Assembly: GCA_030268105.1 (NCBI GenBank)
Contig: BSDZ01000086.1
Span: 3,364,501-3,428,500 of the forward strand
Length of the DNA stretch: 64,000 nt
Origin: Volvox africanus
Taxonomy: Eukaryota > Chlorophyta > Chlorophyceae > Chlamydomonadales > Volvocaceae
Reading direction: 5' to 3'
Position numbers and translations under genes: made by a program. Shown here piece after piece: positions 23,945 through 35,753 of the stretch. The notes below the pieces were generated by a model. The model was not told the DNA's origin, ran no database searches, and saw only the letters and a program-made list of their open reading frames with translations. Every line of letters starts with the position of its first letter. Positions within the stretch are counted from its first letter, which is position 1.

Positions 23945-25847
23945 ATGGGACAAGCATGGCGTATTGTCATGGAAAATGTTCGTCAGAAGGTTGGTACAGA
24001 CCGGACGTTTAAGGCGACTTCAAATGCACGTAACCAGGCGATGTTCAAAGAAGCCACCGAATTTTGCAAGCACTTGCGCGTCCTGGAGCGAGACCTGAGG
24101 AGCATTCACAAAGCAATTGATGGTAAGTTGTCTTTCTCGGGGTTTTTCATGTTTGAAGTTGGTCAGTATGTCCATGGTAGACGCAAGGTCGCTTAGCTTA
24201 CATCTACGTGCTATTTGAGCTGCAGCCAAGTTCGCGAACCTTCGCAACATCCTTTGTTCACCCCTACCTCGTGCGTTCGAGGAGGGACGCGATGGTGCGG
24301 TGCCATGCACGGAGGAACCCAAGCTGATTGGCCAGGGCGTCGGCTTGGAGGTTCTGCAGCAAGCAGCAAATGACCTCAAGATTCGATTGGATGAGGACGT
24401 TATTAAGCCCCTTCGGTCCTGGCTTATAGCCTACCGGTCCGTTCGTGTAAGTCCTCTGCTATTTGCTTTCACATAAGCCAGCTGGCCTCCACGAAGCTAA
24501 CTCGTCAAATTGCGCCGTCGCAACGATAGGATCGCATGGAAAAGCTTGAGGCACTTCGGCTGGAGCTGGACTCTCGACGCCGGACAGTCGATAGCTTGAA
24601 TGGTGAGGCTTACGTCAGGAAAGCTCCATGTATGCTTGACAGCTATACGCGATCGCACGCTTCTGGTGTTCACCTCTGTTTTGCTGCTCTTCCTACCCGG
24701 CGTCTGGCTATTCCAGAGAAGGTCGACCGCTTGGACAGGATGCAGCCCGCGCCACAGCAGAAGGACAAACATGAGCAGGATGTTGAGAAGACGACGCATC
24801 TCCTGCACCACAAGGGGGAAAAGCTGACCCGTGAGTAACATGACTATCGTGCCATCGCTGCATTTTGCTTTCCGGGGTGGAGGCGATGCGTACTTATAAC
24901 AACATACTCCTCGACACCTTATCTTGCCCATTTTGTGTCAAGGTACCATGCACGCCTACCGCGAGCTGGAGCTGGCAGTTTTTAATTCGCTGAACACGCT
25001 CATTAAAGACACGGGTGTTCTGCGTGACTACACCGGGCTTTCACTGCAAATAGTGCAGGTACGAGCGGGCTATCCGGAGCTTAATTGGAAGCTGGGGGTT
25101 TATATTGGAATTCGTCTGATGAGCACGTTTGGTATGACAAATTAAGGTTGCGTGTACCTCATACCTAATATGGATGCAGCTGGTTCTTGCCGATTTGAAG
25201 CGATGTGTTATGTGCGGCGGCGAATGCAGCGGTGAGGTATTCATCGTCTTGAGGGACTAATGCTGCAGATTGAGATGCATATGCGCGCTTCACTACAAAT
25301 TTGTGCAGGAATGCTACCAGAAAGGTTATGCAGCGTTCAGCACAGCGACTCCGCTTCTCGACTACAACTCCACCTCGGACAATCCCTTCGCGCACATGCA
25401 GATGATAGACAATATCACGGCGCGCGTGGGGGTAAGATAGTGAGGGGGACTATTCCTCAACAGGGGGGGCGGTTGGGGTTCACGAATAGCAGCTGATAGC
25501 TAGCTGTTGTGCTGGCTTAATTCCTAACATCATCCACACCTGATTGTATCTGATGAAACTCACTTATCCCTCTCCAGGCACCATCTGAGCGGTCGCGACA
25601 ACCATCAGATAGGCTCGGAGCCCGCAAGGATGGCTTGGGCATGTACGCACCCCCGTCTGATGACGTTGGTGATGCAGGGCAGTATGGCAACGACCAGCAA
25701 ATCCAGCCGCAGATGTCGGGCTACGGGGATATGCAGCAGCCAGTGAATCCGTACCATGGCGCTTACCAGCCCAGCCCCAGCGCGAAGCGGTTTATGACGT
25801 CCCCATCCCGGTCCCCAGCATGGCAGGACCAAGTCATGCAGTACTAA
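23945..25847 (+). CDS. BAR-domain protein, copy 2 (7 exons)
   Basis: Exons 23945-24122, 24226-24446, 24530-24602, 24717-24830, 24943-25058, 25309-25431 and 25578-25847 join in phase to 364 codons plus TAA. The first six exons have exactly the same lengths as those of the minus-strand copy at 18478-20335. Only the last exon differs, by one codon. The protein starts MGQAWRIVMENVRQKVGTDR and has the same BAR layout and the same Gln/Gly/Tyr-rich tail. Differences are mostly conservative changes and a few substitutions in the tail (SPSAKRFMTSPSRSPAW). Exon 5 is entered through a CAAG acceptor; all other sites are standard. Introns differ in sequence and length from those of copy 1. Both copies look functional. 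The expected role is membrane-curvature binding; the specific cellular process cannot be read from the sequence. Confidence 0.9.
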
Positions 25848-26299
25848 GTGGATTCAGCATTTAATCTTGACCTGATGTACATGTTGATTGCGTGATGAGT
25901 TTAGTCGCGGCATACACTGCCCTGGCCTTTGTATACATCCCTAGGTGAAAGATTCAAAATTAAGATATCTTATTTCTAAGACGACTTAGTAAGACGACTT
26001 ATTCTGGCCTTGATGGCAAGCAGGGGGATGTTTTATGCTTTTCGGTCCATGGCGCCAGGCAGGATAATTACCTACCTGTTTTTGAAGCCGTGAATGGTGA
26101 GCTGCCTCTCGTTTTATTTGGGAATCATGAAGGCCCTTGTCAATCTTACATCGGACCCTGCTGATTTAGGTGGCCGTGGCAATCAAATTGTGATGTGATG
26201 ATGCGGGAGATCTGTTAGAAATGCAGGGGGCGTGCAGCAGATTGTAAAGCAGCCGTATAGAGGAAAGGACTCTTTTATTTGAACTGGTTTGCGCCGGAC
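25848..26299. other. Shared 3' flank with a TGTAA signal
   Basis: DNA between the plus-strand BAR copy and the minus-strand gene ending at 26300. A TGTAA on the minus strand (TTACA at 26146-26150) is well placed as the polyadenylation signal of the minus-strand gene. Direct repeats of AAGACGACTTA occur at about 25978-26000. Confidence 0.4.
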
Positions 26300-28487
26300 T
26301 CAACAACCCATACGAACAGAATAAGCACGAGCATCAAGCACATCCTGCGCCCAGCTGTATGTATAGGGCTGGTCCCTCCACAGAGTGACCACCTGGGGTA
26401 ACAACCCGTAACAGGAAGGCCAGAAAGGAGATGCTGCGTGGGTAGGCGAGCAAAGGAATCGTGATGAAAGACTGCGAATATGTGCGGTACGCGCCAGCGC
26501 CGGCGGAAACACTGCGAATCAAGAGCGCAGGAATTAGGGCTCATACACAGAAAGCCAACCAAGGGGGCTTGCAGTGAGCCTGTTCATCCTGCATGGCCAA
26601 CAGAATGCCACAGGAGTCGTTATGTAAACTCTGGAAAGAAAGCCATGCACAAATCGCTGTATGTGCCGAGCCAGATACAGTTAGGCAGCAGGAGTAGGCT
26701 GCTATCGCTGCTACGCAAGGGCGCCGTCACTCACGGAGCATCGGCCGGGGAAGGCCAAACGAAATTGATTCGCAGCTCGGGAATTTTCTGTAAGCTACTT
26801 AGGTGAAGAATCGTGGACACAGACTACCCTTCCCTGTTGGCATTGTCACATCCAGGGGTGACCCGTGGTTCGGCCCTCTGTTGTACCGTTTTAGGTCCGT
26901 CTGTCTGTTGTACCGTCCAGATCTCGGTCCGGTGGCAACTGCGCCAACCATACCCCGGCACTAGCTGGTTACAATGAGTGCATAGCGCTGAAACCCTTCC
27001 CAATAAGATCGGGCGTACTGTGAGAGCTTGGTATCACAATCTGGGCAAGGAGGCACAGTGGAAGCACAGACAAAAGCCCATCTAGTGCTCTTTCTAGTGG
27101 AATTGCGCGCAACGTTACAGAACATTCGACTACCTTCCGCCCAGGAGGCACTAATTGAGTTGCTTGGGATGGGTCTGCCATAACTTGATGCTACCTGGGG
27201 CGCGCCGCGTGCGTCTGTCTTTGCCTACAGGCCAACTGAGAGGATAGTCAGAGACGACGCTGAGGCTGGACCCTTGGCCAGTCGTCCTCCACCACATCAA
27301 AAACGCGGTCCGACGGCGGTGGTGCCCACGCCCTCCCATCTCAAACCGCCATCGTCGGCCTCCTCTATGCCCAGCGTGTCGCAATCCTGTCAAGGAGTCA
27401 CAGAGACACCGCATGGCAACAAAAACGGCACTAATGACCTTCCCGCTTTCAGCGTGCGCGCACAAGGACTTGCTTTACCTTGACCGCACCCATCCCCGGA
27501 ACGATAATAACGGAAGTAAGGACAACAGCATTGAATGAAGTGGAGGAAATAAAATCATAAGTGAGCGAGACCTTACACAATACTTGTGATGCCCACCTCA
27601 CCCATGTGCCACCGCCATCGTCCCAGTAATTAAACCGCCGCTCCGGCTCTTGTTCACGCCGAGGCTGTACCACGCGTGGCCTCTCCCCATCCATCCAGGT
27701 GCCTGCCCGCTTCCTGCTGGCGTGGCTAGGACGTGAACCCCCCAGAACCAGAAGAGCACCATTCGCCTCCGAGGCTTCCAGAGTTGATGTCGCCGCCTGC
27801 CACTGGCGTGACATTGGCATACCAGTAACAGGCCGCTGGTCCTGCCGATGATGCCAGTGCTGCTGGTCCAGTTGCTTAAGGTGCTGATGTAGCTGACGGT
27901 GATGGCAATGCGACTGTTGTTGGCATAAAGGCGGTGATAAGTCTTTGGCTACGCGGTTTTGAATCAGCTGACTCAAGGGCTGGTCTAGGGTTTTATGGCA
28001 TCCCTGAGGCTGCTCGTGTGCGTCAACTGGAGGCTGAGGATCATTGTTCCAGCGATGTCGGTGGATTTGCCGCAAGAGCGGTTGCTTTTGGGTTTGAGCT
28101 GTGGTTGCAGCCAGCGGCAGTTGGGCCGCTTGAGGGGCACGGAGCAGATATAGTGGTGATAGTGCAGGCGCACCGTTTGAATGTTTGTTAATTGAAAGTT
28201 GCTCAGGCTTGCCCACTTTCTCTTGCGGTTTATCATGGATGCGGCTGGGGCACAGACATCTATCGGGGCCGACGCCAAGACCACCTGCTGGATTGGAAAC
28301 GCTGTGTAGCGTTGCCCCGTAAGATAGCTGAACGGAACTTGCTACATGCACTGCTCCAGCAGCTGCTGCCGCAGGTGTAAGAGACGAGTTGCTGCTGCTG
28401 ACCGTTGCCTGCTGGCCGTTGCCTAGCAGGCGCAGAAGGCAGCTCCCGGTGTCCTTCGCAACGCCCGCAGCCGGGCTCGGATCCCGC
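26300..28487 (-). CDS. Gln/His-rich protein of unknown function, partial model
   Basis: The solid part is one long exon, 28487-27602, open for 295 codons. It enters after the acceptor CCACTATAG and leaves at a GTGAGG donor. It encodes Gln-, His- and Pro-rich sequence with runs such as CQQQSHCHHRQLHQHLKQLDQ and ends RRFNYWDDGGGTW. Downstream exons are tentative. Segment 27386-27330 (peptide DCDTLGIEEADDGGLRWEG) keeps phase with the long exon. A segment from 27040 after TTGCCCAG is possible. The last exon 26392-26300 (peptide TLWRDQPYTYSWAQDVLDARA) ends in TGA and has a TGTAA about 150 bases further on. The upstream start was not found, so the 5' end is missing. No family is recognised. Confidence 0.42.
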
Positions 28488-29089
28488 CTATAGTGGACGA
28501 ATTAGAAGAGGATCACACGTACTCGTCATGGAGTGGCCACTCAAGCGGTCGATTTGTACAGACCTAGCCTGTATGTAGGCGTAGCCCTTGATATTTCGCT
28601 GCATGCAGTTAGCGGCGAAGCTTCCGTGCCGATACGATTTGTAACAACATAAAATTTATTCATTAAAAAAAATGACCATTTTATGGTGTAAGCCGACGCC
28701 CGTCTGCGAGTGAATTCATGGGCTTCTGCTCGTACGCTCAAATCCAGATCCCGACCTTCACAAATTATCGAGCTGCTTTGGTCCGATAGCAACACAGTAA
28801 ACACAATTGATCCACATTATAGTTATGGCAAGACAGTACTTGTCTTGCACGATCATGCTTTGACAGTGTGCTGATAGCTTCATATTGTGCTTTATATCTT
28901 AGCTTCATAGCTTCACATCGGCCTTTGACATTGTGCGTAACACTTCAATATCCACCACCGACGATGTGCCGTTTGAAGTGGCTGCCCTGCTGTTCCGTCC
29001 TCCACGTATGGCGTTTATTCAAGCGCATGGGTGGCTAAGCCCGTCATCTTTGCGCTAAAGGTTAAGCAGGCAAATGCGCCTGAATGCTG
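28488..29089. other. AT-rich DNA, possible 5' part of the preceding minus-strand gene
   Basis: No secure exon. A minus-strand open stretch at about 28804-28541 has no ATG. The area probably contains the first exon or the promoter of the gene that ends at 26300, but I cannot place either. Confidence 0.25.
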
Positions 29090-29790
29090 CATCTCCAGGG
29101 CTGTTGGTAGTAGATGTGCTTATGCGAGTGGTGCGTGGCGTCACACGGCATCATGTAGCCTCGTGTGGTCTGACATGGTATCGTATGTAGTGTGGCATGG
29201 TGTTGGTGGGGCCACATGTCTAGGGTGGTGTCATGTGGGGTCACACGTGTGCCCTATAGTGTGACACACATGGCATCACGTGGTGGTAGTGAGCTGTATC
29301 AAATAGTGTCACATAGGCAGTAACAATGATTTGGTATGGCATAGTGTTGCGGCACGGGGCCTTTCGCCATGTAATACGGTATGGGATCCGGTGCATCATC
29401 TCGTCGCATCGGATATGTTGCGGCCCTGCGTGCTCTGACACGGTGTTGAGTGATCACGTTGAGTTACGAGCACGTGGCGTTGAGTTGCGACGCATTTTGG
29501 CGTCGCTTATATTGACTGGACTTCGTGTGGCATAACATGCATGGCACCGCATGGCATGATATGCACAAAGACGAAGTGGGGGGTGTCATATCTTGGAGCC
29601 ACATAGCATACTGTGGCAAGGCTTGGCGCGGTGGTATGCGTGGTGTGGCCTCATGTAATATTGTGAAGCGTCGCCAAGTGCTGGGTGATATAGCCCCTCT
29701 TGGCAGCCATGGACGGCATCGGGTTGCAGCATGGCGTGGCGTGACGTGCCTATTGTGTAGCCAAGGTTACCGTGTCATGACCCCCTCCGA
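29090..29790. repeat. Degenerate GT-rich minisatellite
   Basis: About 700 bases are built from imperfect, irregular copies of a short motif close to GTGGCATGGTGTCATGTG, with CATGT, GTGGTG and TCACA sub-motifs recurring every 8-20 bases. The copies are too diverged to give a fixed unit length by eye. The strand is strongly G/T-biased. Several frames are open but only reflect the repeat, giving His-, Thr- and Met-rich peptides on the minus strand. Confidence 0.55.
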
Positions 29791-32700
29791 TGAAGAGTGA
29801 TAAAGTCCGCTCCAGCGGGTCAAGTCCGTTCCGCTGCAACATTTCTATAATGCTTCCGACTTTCAGATATCGACTTAATACAGCAACCCGAATATTATTC
29901 CAGACATCATCCTGTCGCTCGCCTTCACTTTGTCACCATTCCAAAAGCATAGTAGCCGCAGCCGTGTCTCATCTTACGTGGGGAGACTGTCTTCAATTTT
30001 GTTGCATATTTAATCCTCATACAAGTATACTTCTGGACTGGGTCGGGATAGCGGCCGGACGTATAGTTCTAAAGATTTAGTACAAAAACGACAAACCTTC
30101 CGCATAAATGTTGGCAATAGCGACTGACTGCGCGACAAGGTACACAGAGGTCATATAACATATCGTTTATTCCTTGGACTTAGTAGAGACTTAGGGACTG
30201 CCGGTAAGGGAGAGATACTTTATCTGGTCACGACGATTACTGTCGAGAATTCCCCCGAACGGATGTATAGCGGTCTAGCGCCATCGCTTAGTTGACATTT
30301 CACGCTTGGAAGCTGAAGCTGCTACGCTATTCAGCCCTAGATTATTGTACCCTGCTGAAATATAACGCAGTACGCCGTAGTACAGCTGTGTGGTACAGCC
30401 GCAAACAAGTCAGTTCATCAGGGAGCAATTTGAGAAGGAGTTGGGTCAATTTTCGACGATCATTTAAACAAGACAACCTTGTCTTAAGCGTTTGCGTTGC
30501 CGGCTGATTGCGATTCTTACGCCCTTTGAACGGCGCAGGCGTAGGCCCCGATGACGGCGGGTGCGGTCCAAACCAATCAGGAGGCCATTGTATCTTATGG
30601 CTAGTTGCTTCCCGAGGAGATCTGGATCGATCTGGCACTCGAGGCAGGGGGAACGGCTTCCTGTGCCAGTGAAGCAAGTGACCAAATTCCTTAGTGAGCT
30701 CTTTTTTCTTATCGGGCCATACCAGCCTGGAGCTTGGACCCAGTGAACTGGTCACCTCTGTGACTGGCTTAGCCGGGCCCAACCTGGATCCCCTTTGTCG
30801 TTTCCTGTCGGCCTGGTGTTGAAGCATACTGTCTTCTTCCTTTAGGCATGACGCCCTGCTGTCTGCAGGGCATGCGCCTTGGGTAGGGCTGTTGGTCCGC
30901 TCTGCCTCTTCGTGACCAGCTTGGTGATGGGTTCCCCTTGCAATATCGCATCCGAATGGACCACCAAGACTCTTAGGACTCACATGAAACGACTCGGCTG
31001 GAACTCACGCTCATCCCATATCGTAAGCAGTACAGCTAGATCACCAATATACAGGTATAAACAGCAATAGAGCATACAATAGCCTGCAAGGAGCCGGTGC
31101 CCAGCTCATAATGTCTTCAGGACGCCTGAATGTACGAAATGTCAGTTCACATCATAGCCAGCAGACGCGGTTCGCACACAATGCCCCCTTGACTAGGCTT
31201 GCGAGTCTCACCTGCCTGCCGTGACCAAATGAGGCAATTGAGAGAATTGTCAATACGGAATCACCCTTTGCTATCAGCCGCTTAGCTGTAAAAATGCGGA
31301 ATGATGCATATTAACCCGCAGCCTCATGTCTGCCGCCTTGAACCATATACATAGAACTGGTAAGGAATACCTTCTCCGCCGCACGGCCTCATACCCGCCC
31401 TAGCGTTCACAACAAATTAAATTTATGCCGTCGTTATTGCCTCTGTCGCCCTCTTTGACCATCCCAAGCGCCAGATTGCATGAACCGCCGTTGGCAGACT
31501 GAGTGGATTACTCTGACCCTCGTGCAGCACCTCTCCTACCACCAGGAACGTCGCACGACGTTGGAAAGGTCACCTTGCTCAGTGGTCGACACCACCACTC
31601 TTGTTTCCTAGGACAGAACTGCACACAGCGTAACCCTACAATGCCGGCAGCATCAAGTATATAGAGACTAGTGAAGCTAGCATGCCTGGCCACATAACGC
31701 CCACAGTGTTGTGTGAAAGGCGTCCGTTTCGGAGCTGCACTCGAGCCGTTGGGCTCCACAGTACATCCTTATGTATCCTCGGGCTCCACTGTACGTCCAA
31801 CAGTGGCAACCAAGTGCCAACCTTTTATCGCAAACACGGCCGCGCGGTAGCACGTACCCTGCCTGTCCGGGGCTCTTCGGACTGCGTCAGGCGGTTTCCT
31901 TCATGCACCAGCTGCCGAATGAGCTGCACCACCCGAACCTATGCATACGCGATTTACAAGGGAACACAGGGAGGCTGCTGGGGACGGAGCTGACGAGAAG
32001 GGAAAACCTCTGTTTGCTGTTTGTTGTTCGTTATCTCCCGTTCCTCCAGGAACTGGTCCTGGTCCTGGAGGGAGACGAGGGCTTACAACTCGATCGCCGC
32101 TATTGTCACGTCCGTATCGTTGGCGAATTCTCCATCTTCATCGTTATCGCCGCCATCAGCCGTCCTTGCATCTGAACGGGTGGTTTCCCGCTTTCACAAG
32201 GTGCGTCACTCATTGCATCCTGCCTGCATTCAGCAGCAGTCAATTGACATCCAACTAACTGCCGTCGGATATGTGCCGTCTTAAACGTCGTGCAAAGCAC
32301 TTTGCAGCAACGCCCTGTACTGTGCAGGGCTCAAATGCCCCCAAAGACAAGAGGATGCTGGAGGGAGGTGGATGGAAGAGCTGTGAAGGAGTGAGGTCCG
32401 TCCGGCGTCCCGGGGACCAACCTGGGGTTGAACGTGCCGCTGCCCATGCAGACGTGAAAGTACAAAGGGCTGATGCATCACGGCAACGAATATTCGGAAG
32501 GGTGCTATTAATGTTTTCGCTTTCAGCAATGCGGGCCGGGGGACTCTTAGCATCGCATCTATCAGACGTGAAGATCTTATTTATATTGACGAATTAGGAG
32601 TATTAGCATGACTCTTCACATCTCACATGCAGTGCAGAAAGCAGATTACACACCACTGCCTCCGGGGACTCCTCGTTTTCGCACACAAGTGCAAATTAGC

Positions 32701-33239
32701 ACTGGAGGAAGCCACTGAATTGAAGTGCTTTTAAAGTTCTTCCGTGTGACATTACATCATCAGCCGCAGAGTGGCCACGCTTGTCCAAAGGAGCTAACGG
32801 CGCTTTTGAGCACGCTGGTCCCAAAGGACGTGCACAAAGGCGAAATGAGTACGGCACTGGCAATGTAGGGCACGTGATGAAACCTGAGCGTAACCGCAAC
32901 TTTTCGAAACAGCAACTGCTCTAAGGCAGCGCTAAATCATTCAATCAAAGTTGGTGCAGGTCGCTTTATTGTTTGCTGTTACGACAGGACCAATTCAACT
33001 TCAGCACAACCATGGAAACAATGGGACACCCTGATCTGGGGGCCCCTCACCCCCTGCTTCCTGATGGGGGCAGTCGGACAGTCCCCGCCTCCTGACGTCA
33101 TCCATTGCGACAGCTGAGCGAAAATCAGCAATTTAATCAGCAATTGGAACAGAATGATGGCTGCGACGATAACCCTGAAGGCGGTAGCAGCTGCAAATCT
33201 AGACTGGCCTTCCCGCCTACGCTTGCCAGCCGTCGAAAG
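29791..33239. other. Unresolved region with scattered open frames
   Basis: The longest frame is 30342-30983 on the minus strand, 213 codons with no ATG start. It is basic and Pro/Lys-rich (LGPAKPVTEVTSSLG) and resembles no family I know. An overlapping frame at 30464-30685 contains CQIDPDLLGKQLAIRYNGL. On the plus strand 31771-32175 is open (peptide LPNELHHPNLCIRDLQGNTG), while on the opposite strand there an acidic peptide, ADGGDNDEDGEFANDTDV, ends in a TAA within TGTAA. These conflict, and none has enough splice support to be called a gene. A decayed mobile element is possible but not shown. Confidence 0.25.
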
Positions 33240-34359
33240 ATGCACCAAGCAAGCTTCCACCTTCTGGACAAATTAGCTGCAACCAGCCAACCATCCACCG
33301 TGGCTAGCACTACCTGTGATCAGGCAACCGCAGCGCACCCCGAGATGGCCGACACCCAAAAAGCGGCTCCAGCTCAGCTACAAGTTTGGAGCCTTTCCGA
33401 ATCTGGTGTGTACGAAGAACTCCCTTCTGTTGACGCGTTAGGAATTGCCAACAAGGGGCCGCGTGTACAAACCCCTACCCATTGGTGGACGCTATTGTTC
33501 AGGTGAATGCACACAGGATTCCTCTCCAGCTCTCCCTGCTGGCGAGAATCCCGAAATCGGATCCCGAAACCGCCGGCGTGCAGGTTGGCGGGAACACGCT
33601 GTTGATCTCCGTCAACCAAAAGACCGGCTGAGGAGCACTAACACGCATCTCCCCTTCCACGGTCCTTCTGGACGGCTAGCAGATCCTGCGGCTGCATCAC
33701 CTTTTCCTGACTTTGCGTCGCAACGCCTGAACAAATTGTGCGGAGCGGCAGCATTCTCTTCCTGCGGCCGTGCCCTGGACGACAGCCCTGGGTCATCCCG
33801 ATCAAATCAAGGACGACAGAGCATCAATTGTCCGCCCGTTGGAATTGCTTTTACTCCGGTCACTACTAGTCCTGCTACTGCCGCTGTACCATCGCTGCAG
33901 CAGCATCTGCACATTCTCCCTTCTCATCCATGTACCCGCTCCCCGCCCAGTCTCTACCTGGCGTCCTTTACCCTCCATGCGCGGGTGGCTTGCAATACCT
34001 GTCCCTCACGTGCTATCCACTTTCTTTCCACCGCGTCCACACCAACACAGACTAGGTGCGGCACCGCCAGCAAGTTCGTGCAGACGTCCGCTGCGGGCAG
34101 TGAGACCAGAAAAGACGTGTACTGCATGAATCTGAAACTCCCCCTTCGGAAGCGCGCTCCTGGCCTTTGCACAAGCGAGAGCAACACCTGTGAAGCCACC
34201 TACCTCCACATTACCTATGCATCTATTACCACATTACATTTACCGTTACATTACCTACGCATCTTTTCATACGCGCGTTTTGAAGGTACGTCGAATAAAA
34301 CACACGTAGTACAGGCCACACTGTCCTCACCTTGCCACAGGGAGAATTTGGTTTGGTAG
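33240..34359 (+). CDS. Hypothetical Ser/Pro-rich protein (2 exons)
   Basis: Exons 33240-33405 and 33503-34359 join in phase (GTGTGT donor, GTTCAG acceptor) to 340 codons plus stop. The second exon's frame is open for over 280 codons, which is unlikely by chance in DNA of this composition. The first exon contains HLLDKLAATSQPSTVAST and MADTQKAAPAQLQVWSLSES; the second contains AVDLRQPKDRLRSTNTHL and is Ser/Pro/Thr-rich. No domain is recognised. The minus strand across the same DNA also carries protein-like segments flanked by splice-like sites, for example GLLVDGDQQRVPANLHAGGF near 33647-33587, so the strand assignment is uncertain. Confidence 0.3.
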
Positions 34360-34825
34360 CCCATAGCGCTATATCGAAATCCCTCCCGCCGCAATATGTA
34401 AAAAGCGCGTTCCGCGTCACATTGGAAGGCTCAATGCCCTTCTCCTCTTCCGCAAAAGAAGTGCGTCGCCCACGCGCCATCCAGGATCGTACATTAATCC
34501 TTCGATTGCACCCAGCACCTGGGTCACTGCTATGACCTGACCGCGCGTTGCCACGAACAGCGCGCCACCTCATACCCACAAAACATATATAAAAAGCACC
34601 TACCTGGTCCTGATGCAAGTCCGGACACATTAGTGAGTGAACGTCATCACGCGCCCAACCGCACGCTTCCCTCCTCTGACAATGACGGGCGTCAACGATC
34701 TGTTCTACCTTTCCTAAACGAATCAATAAAGGAAAGCTTCTTCGGATCCCTCCAGCTCTCCACAGCCCAACCGGGAAACGGGAAACACATTCGTCTAGAG
34801 ATGTGTTCTGTGGGAGCCCCCCTTC
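34360..34825. other. Unresolved minus-strand coding-like segment
   Basis: On the minus strand, a segment near 34711-34605 (peptide ARDDVHSLMCPDLHQDQ) ends at a GTAGGT donor. It can be followed in phase by a segment reading VLGAIEGLMYDPGWRVGDAL. After that the protein-like reading jumps frame to KGIEPSNVTRNALFTYCGG and ends at a GTGAGG donor. The frame jump argues for a decayed gene or a chance reading. Confidence 0.2.
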
Positions 34826-34906
34826 TCTCCCCCCCCCCTTCTCTCTTCCCCCCTTCTTTCTTCCCCCCCCCCCTCCCTTTTCTCTTCTCCCCCCCCCTCT
34901 CTCTCA
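34826..34906. repeat. Homopyrimidine tract
   Basis: About 80 bases are almost entirely C and T on the plus strand, with runs of up to ten C separated by TTCTCTC-type stretches. This is low-complexity DNA with no coding sense. Polypurine/polypyrimidine tracts of this kind can form triplex DNA. Confidence 0.85.
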
Positions 34907-35020
34907 TGCCCACGCTACTCTCTAGCGGGACACACGCCGTACACACACACAGATTTGTTTTCCGTTGTAGGTTTTCGGACGATATAAAAAGCCGCTCCGC
35001 CCATATGGCCATGGTTCTAC

Positions 35021-35041
35021 TTAGGGTTTTAGGGTTTTAGG
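35021..35041 (+). repeat. Interstitial telomere-type repeat
   Basis: About two and a half copies of TTTTAGGG, the telomere unit of Chlamydomonas and Volvox, lie in tandem. A further partial copy (CTAGGGTTTTAGG) is at 35854-35866, within the coding region of the next gene. The array is too short to be a functional telomere inside the window. It may mark an old chromosome-end fusion, a repaired break or chance. Confidence 0.65.
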
Positions 35042-35753
35042 ACTACGGAGGCGCTGAACATTACTCCTCCACTGCTTGGCGGCCTTCGTGGCGAGAGGAG
35101 TGAAGAGATCTAAATCCACCTTCTAAAGTGCTGAGTTCGGATGTTAACCCAAACGCGACACTCCATCGCCGCTCATCTATCCAGCAGTAGATAAGGCGAA
35201 CGGGCGCGCGTGACGCCTTCCTCGACGTGTTCTCCCGTAAGAAAGCGAAGCCAGCTGTTACTCATCCCCGCTGCCGCAGACTACTTCCCCTGACAGCAGG
35301 TCGGAGGTTGGGGCCCGGAATTTTCCAAACCACACCTCGCCATCACGCCCCCCCTAACGAAAACCGTTAGCAATCCTGCATCACACCCTTACGTCTGCAA
35401 CAGAGGGCGTGGGCGCCTAGCGGTTTATACAGATCCTATTTTCTATCACCAGTATATCCATCACATTGGGTACCAGCATCCTAGCGGTGTCCCAAAACTC
35501 CAGGGAGTTCCCCAGAGGAGGCGGCACGCACCAGCACGTTTGCAACCACAACACGCGGCAGTGTCTCCTCTCGCCTCCCACTACTCCCCTGCTCCTGTGG
35601 ATGCCTCCTTTCCTCGCCCAAACGTCGAGCCCCGTTTTTAATGTCACTAAGGCCTTACGCGATGTCACCCTAAGTCACCAGATTTGCATGTCTGGGGGTA
35701 CAGTGCGCCACCGCTTCACGCAGCACCACGTCGTATCGGGCTGGGCTAGATCA
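35042..35753. other. Intergenic DNA with a possible minus-strand segment
   Basis: A minus-strand open stretch at 35668-35417 starts with ATG and ends with the peptide LEFWDTARMLVPNVMDILV before a TAG. A second frame in the same DNA reads LPRVVVANVLVRAASSGELP. The two cannot both be in frame, and no gene is called. This area should also contain the 3' untranslated region of the gene ending at 35754; no TGTAA is seen close to that stop. Confidence 0.25.

Larger units (their letters stand above)
18478..25847. repeat. Inverted gene duplication (head-to-head BAR pair)
   Basis: The two BAR genes form an inverted repeat with arms 18478-20335 (minus) and 23945-25847 (plus), separated by 3.6 kb. Similarity follows the exons closely: whole runs of the last exon are nearly base-for-base the same, and the 3' end of the last intron (CTTATCCCTCTCCAG) is shared. 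Most intron sequence cannot be aligned by eye. This suggests an older duplication held by selection on the protein, or repeated gene conversion of the exons. Confidence 0.85.

Noticed and set aside
29031..29800. Open frames rich in His, Met and Thr on both strands
   Set aside because: They reflect the periodic GTGGCATG-type repeat, not selection on a protein.
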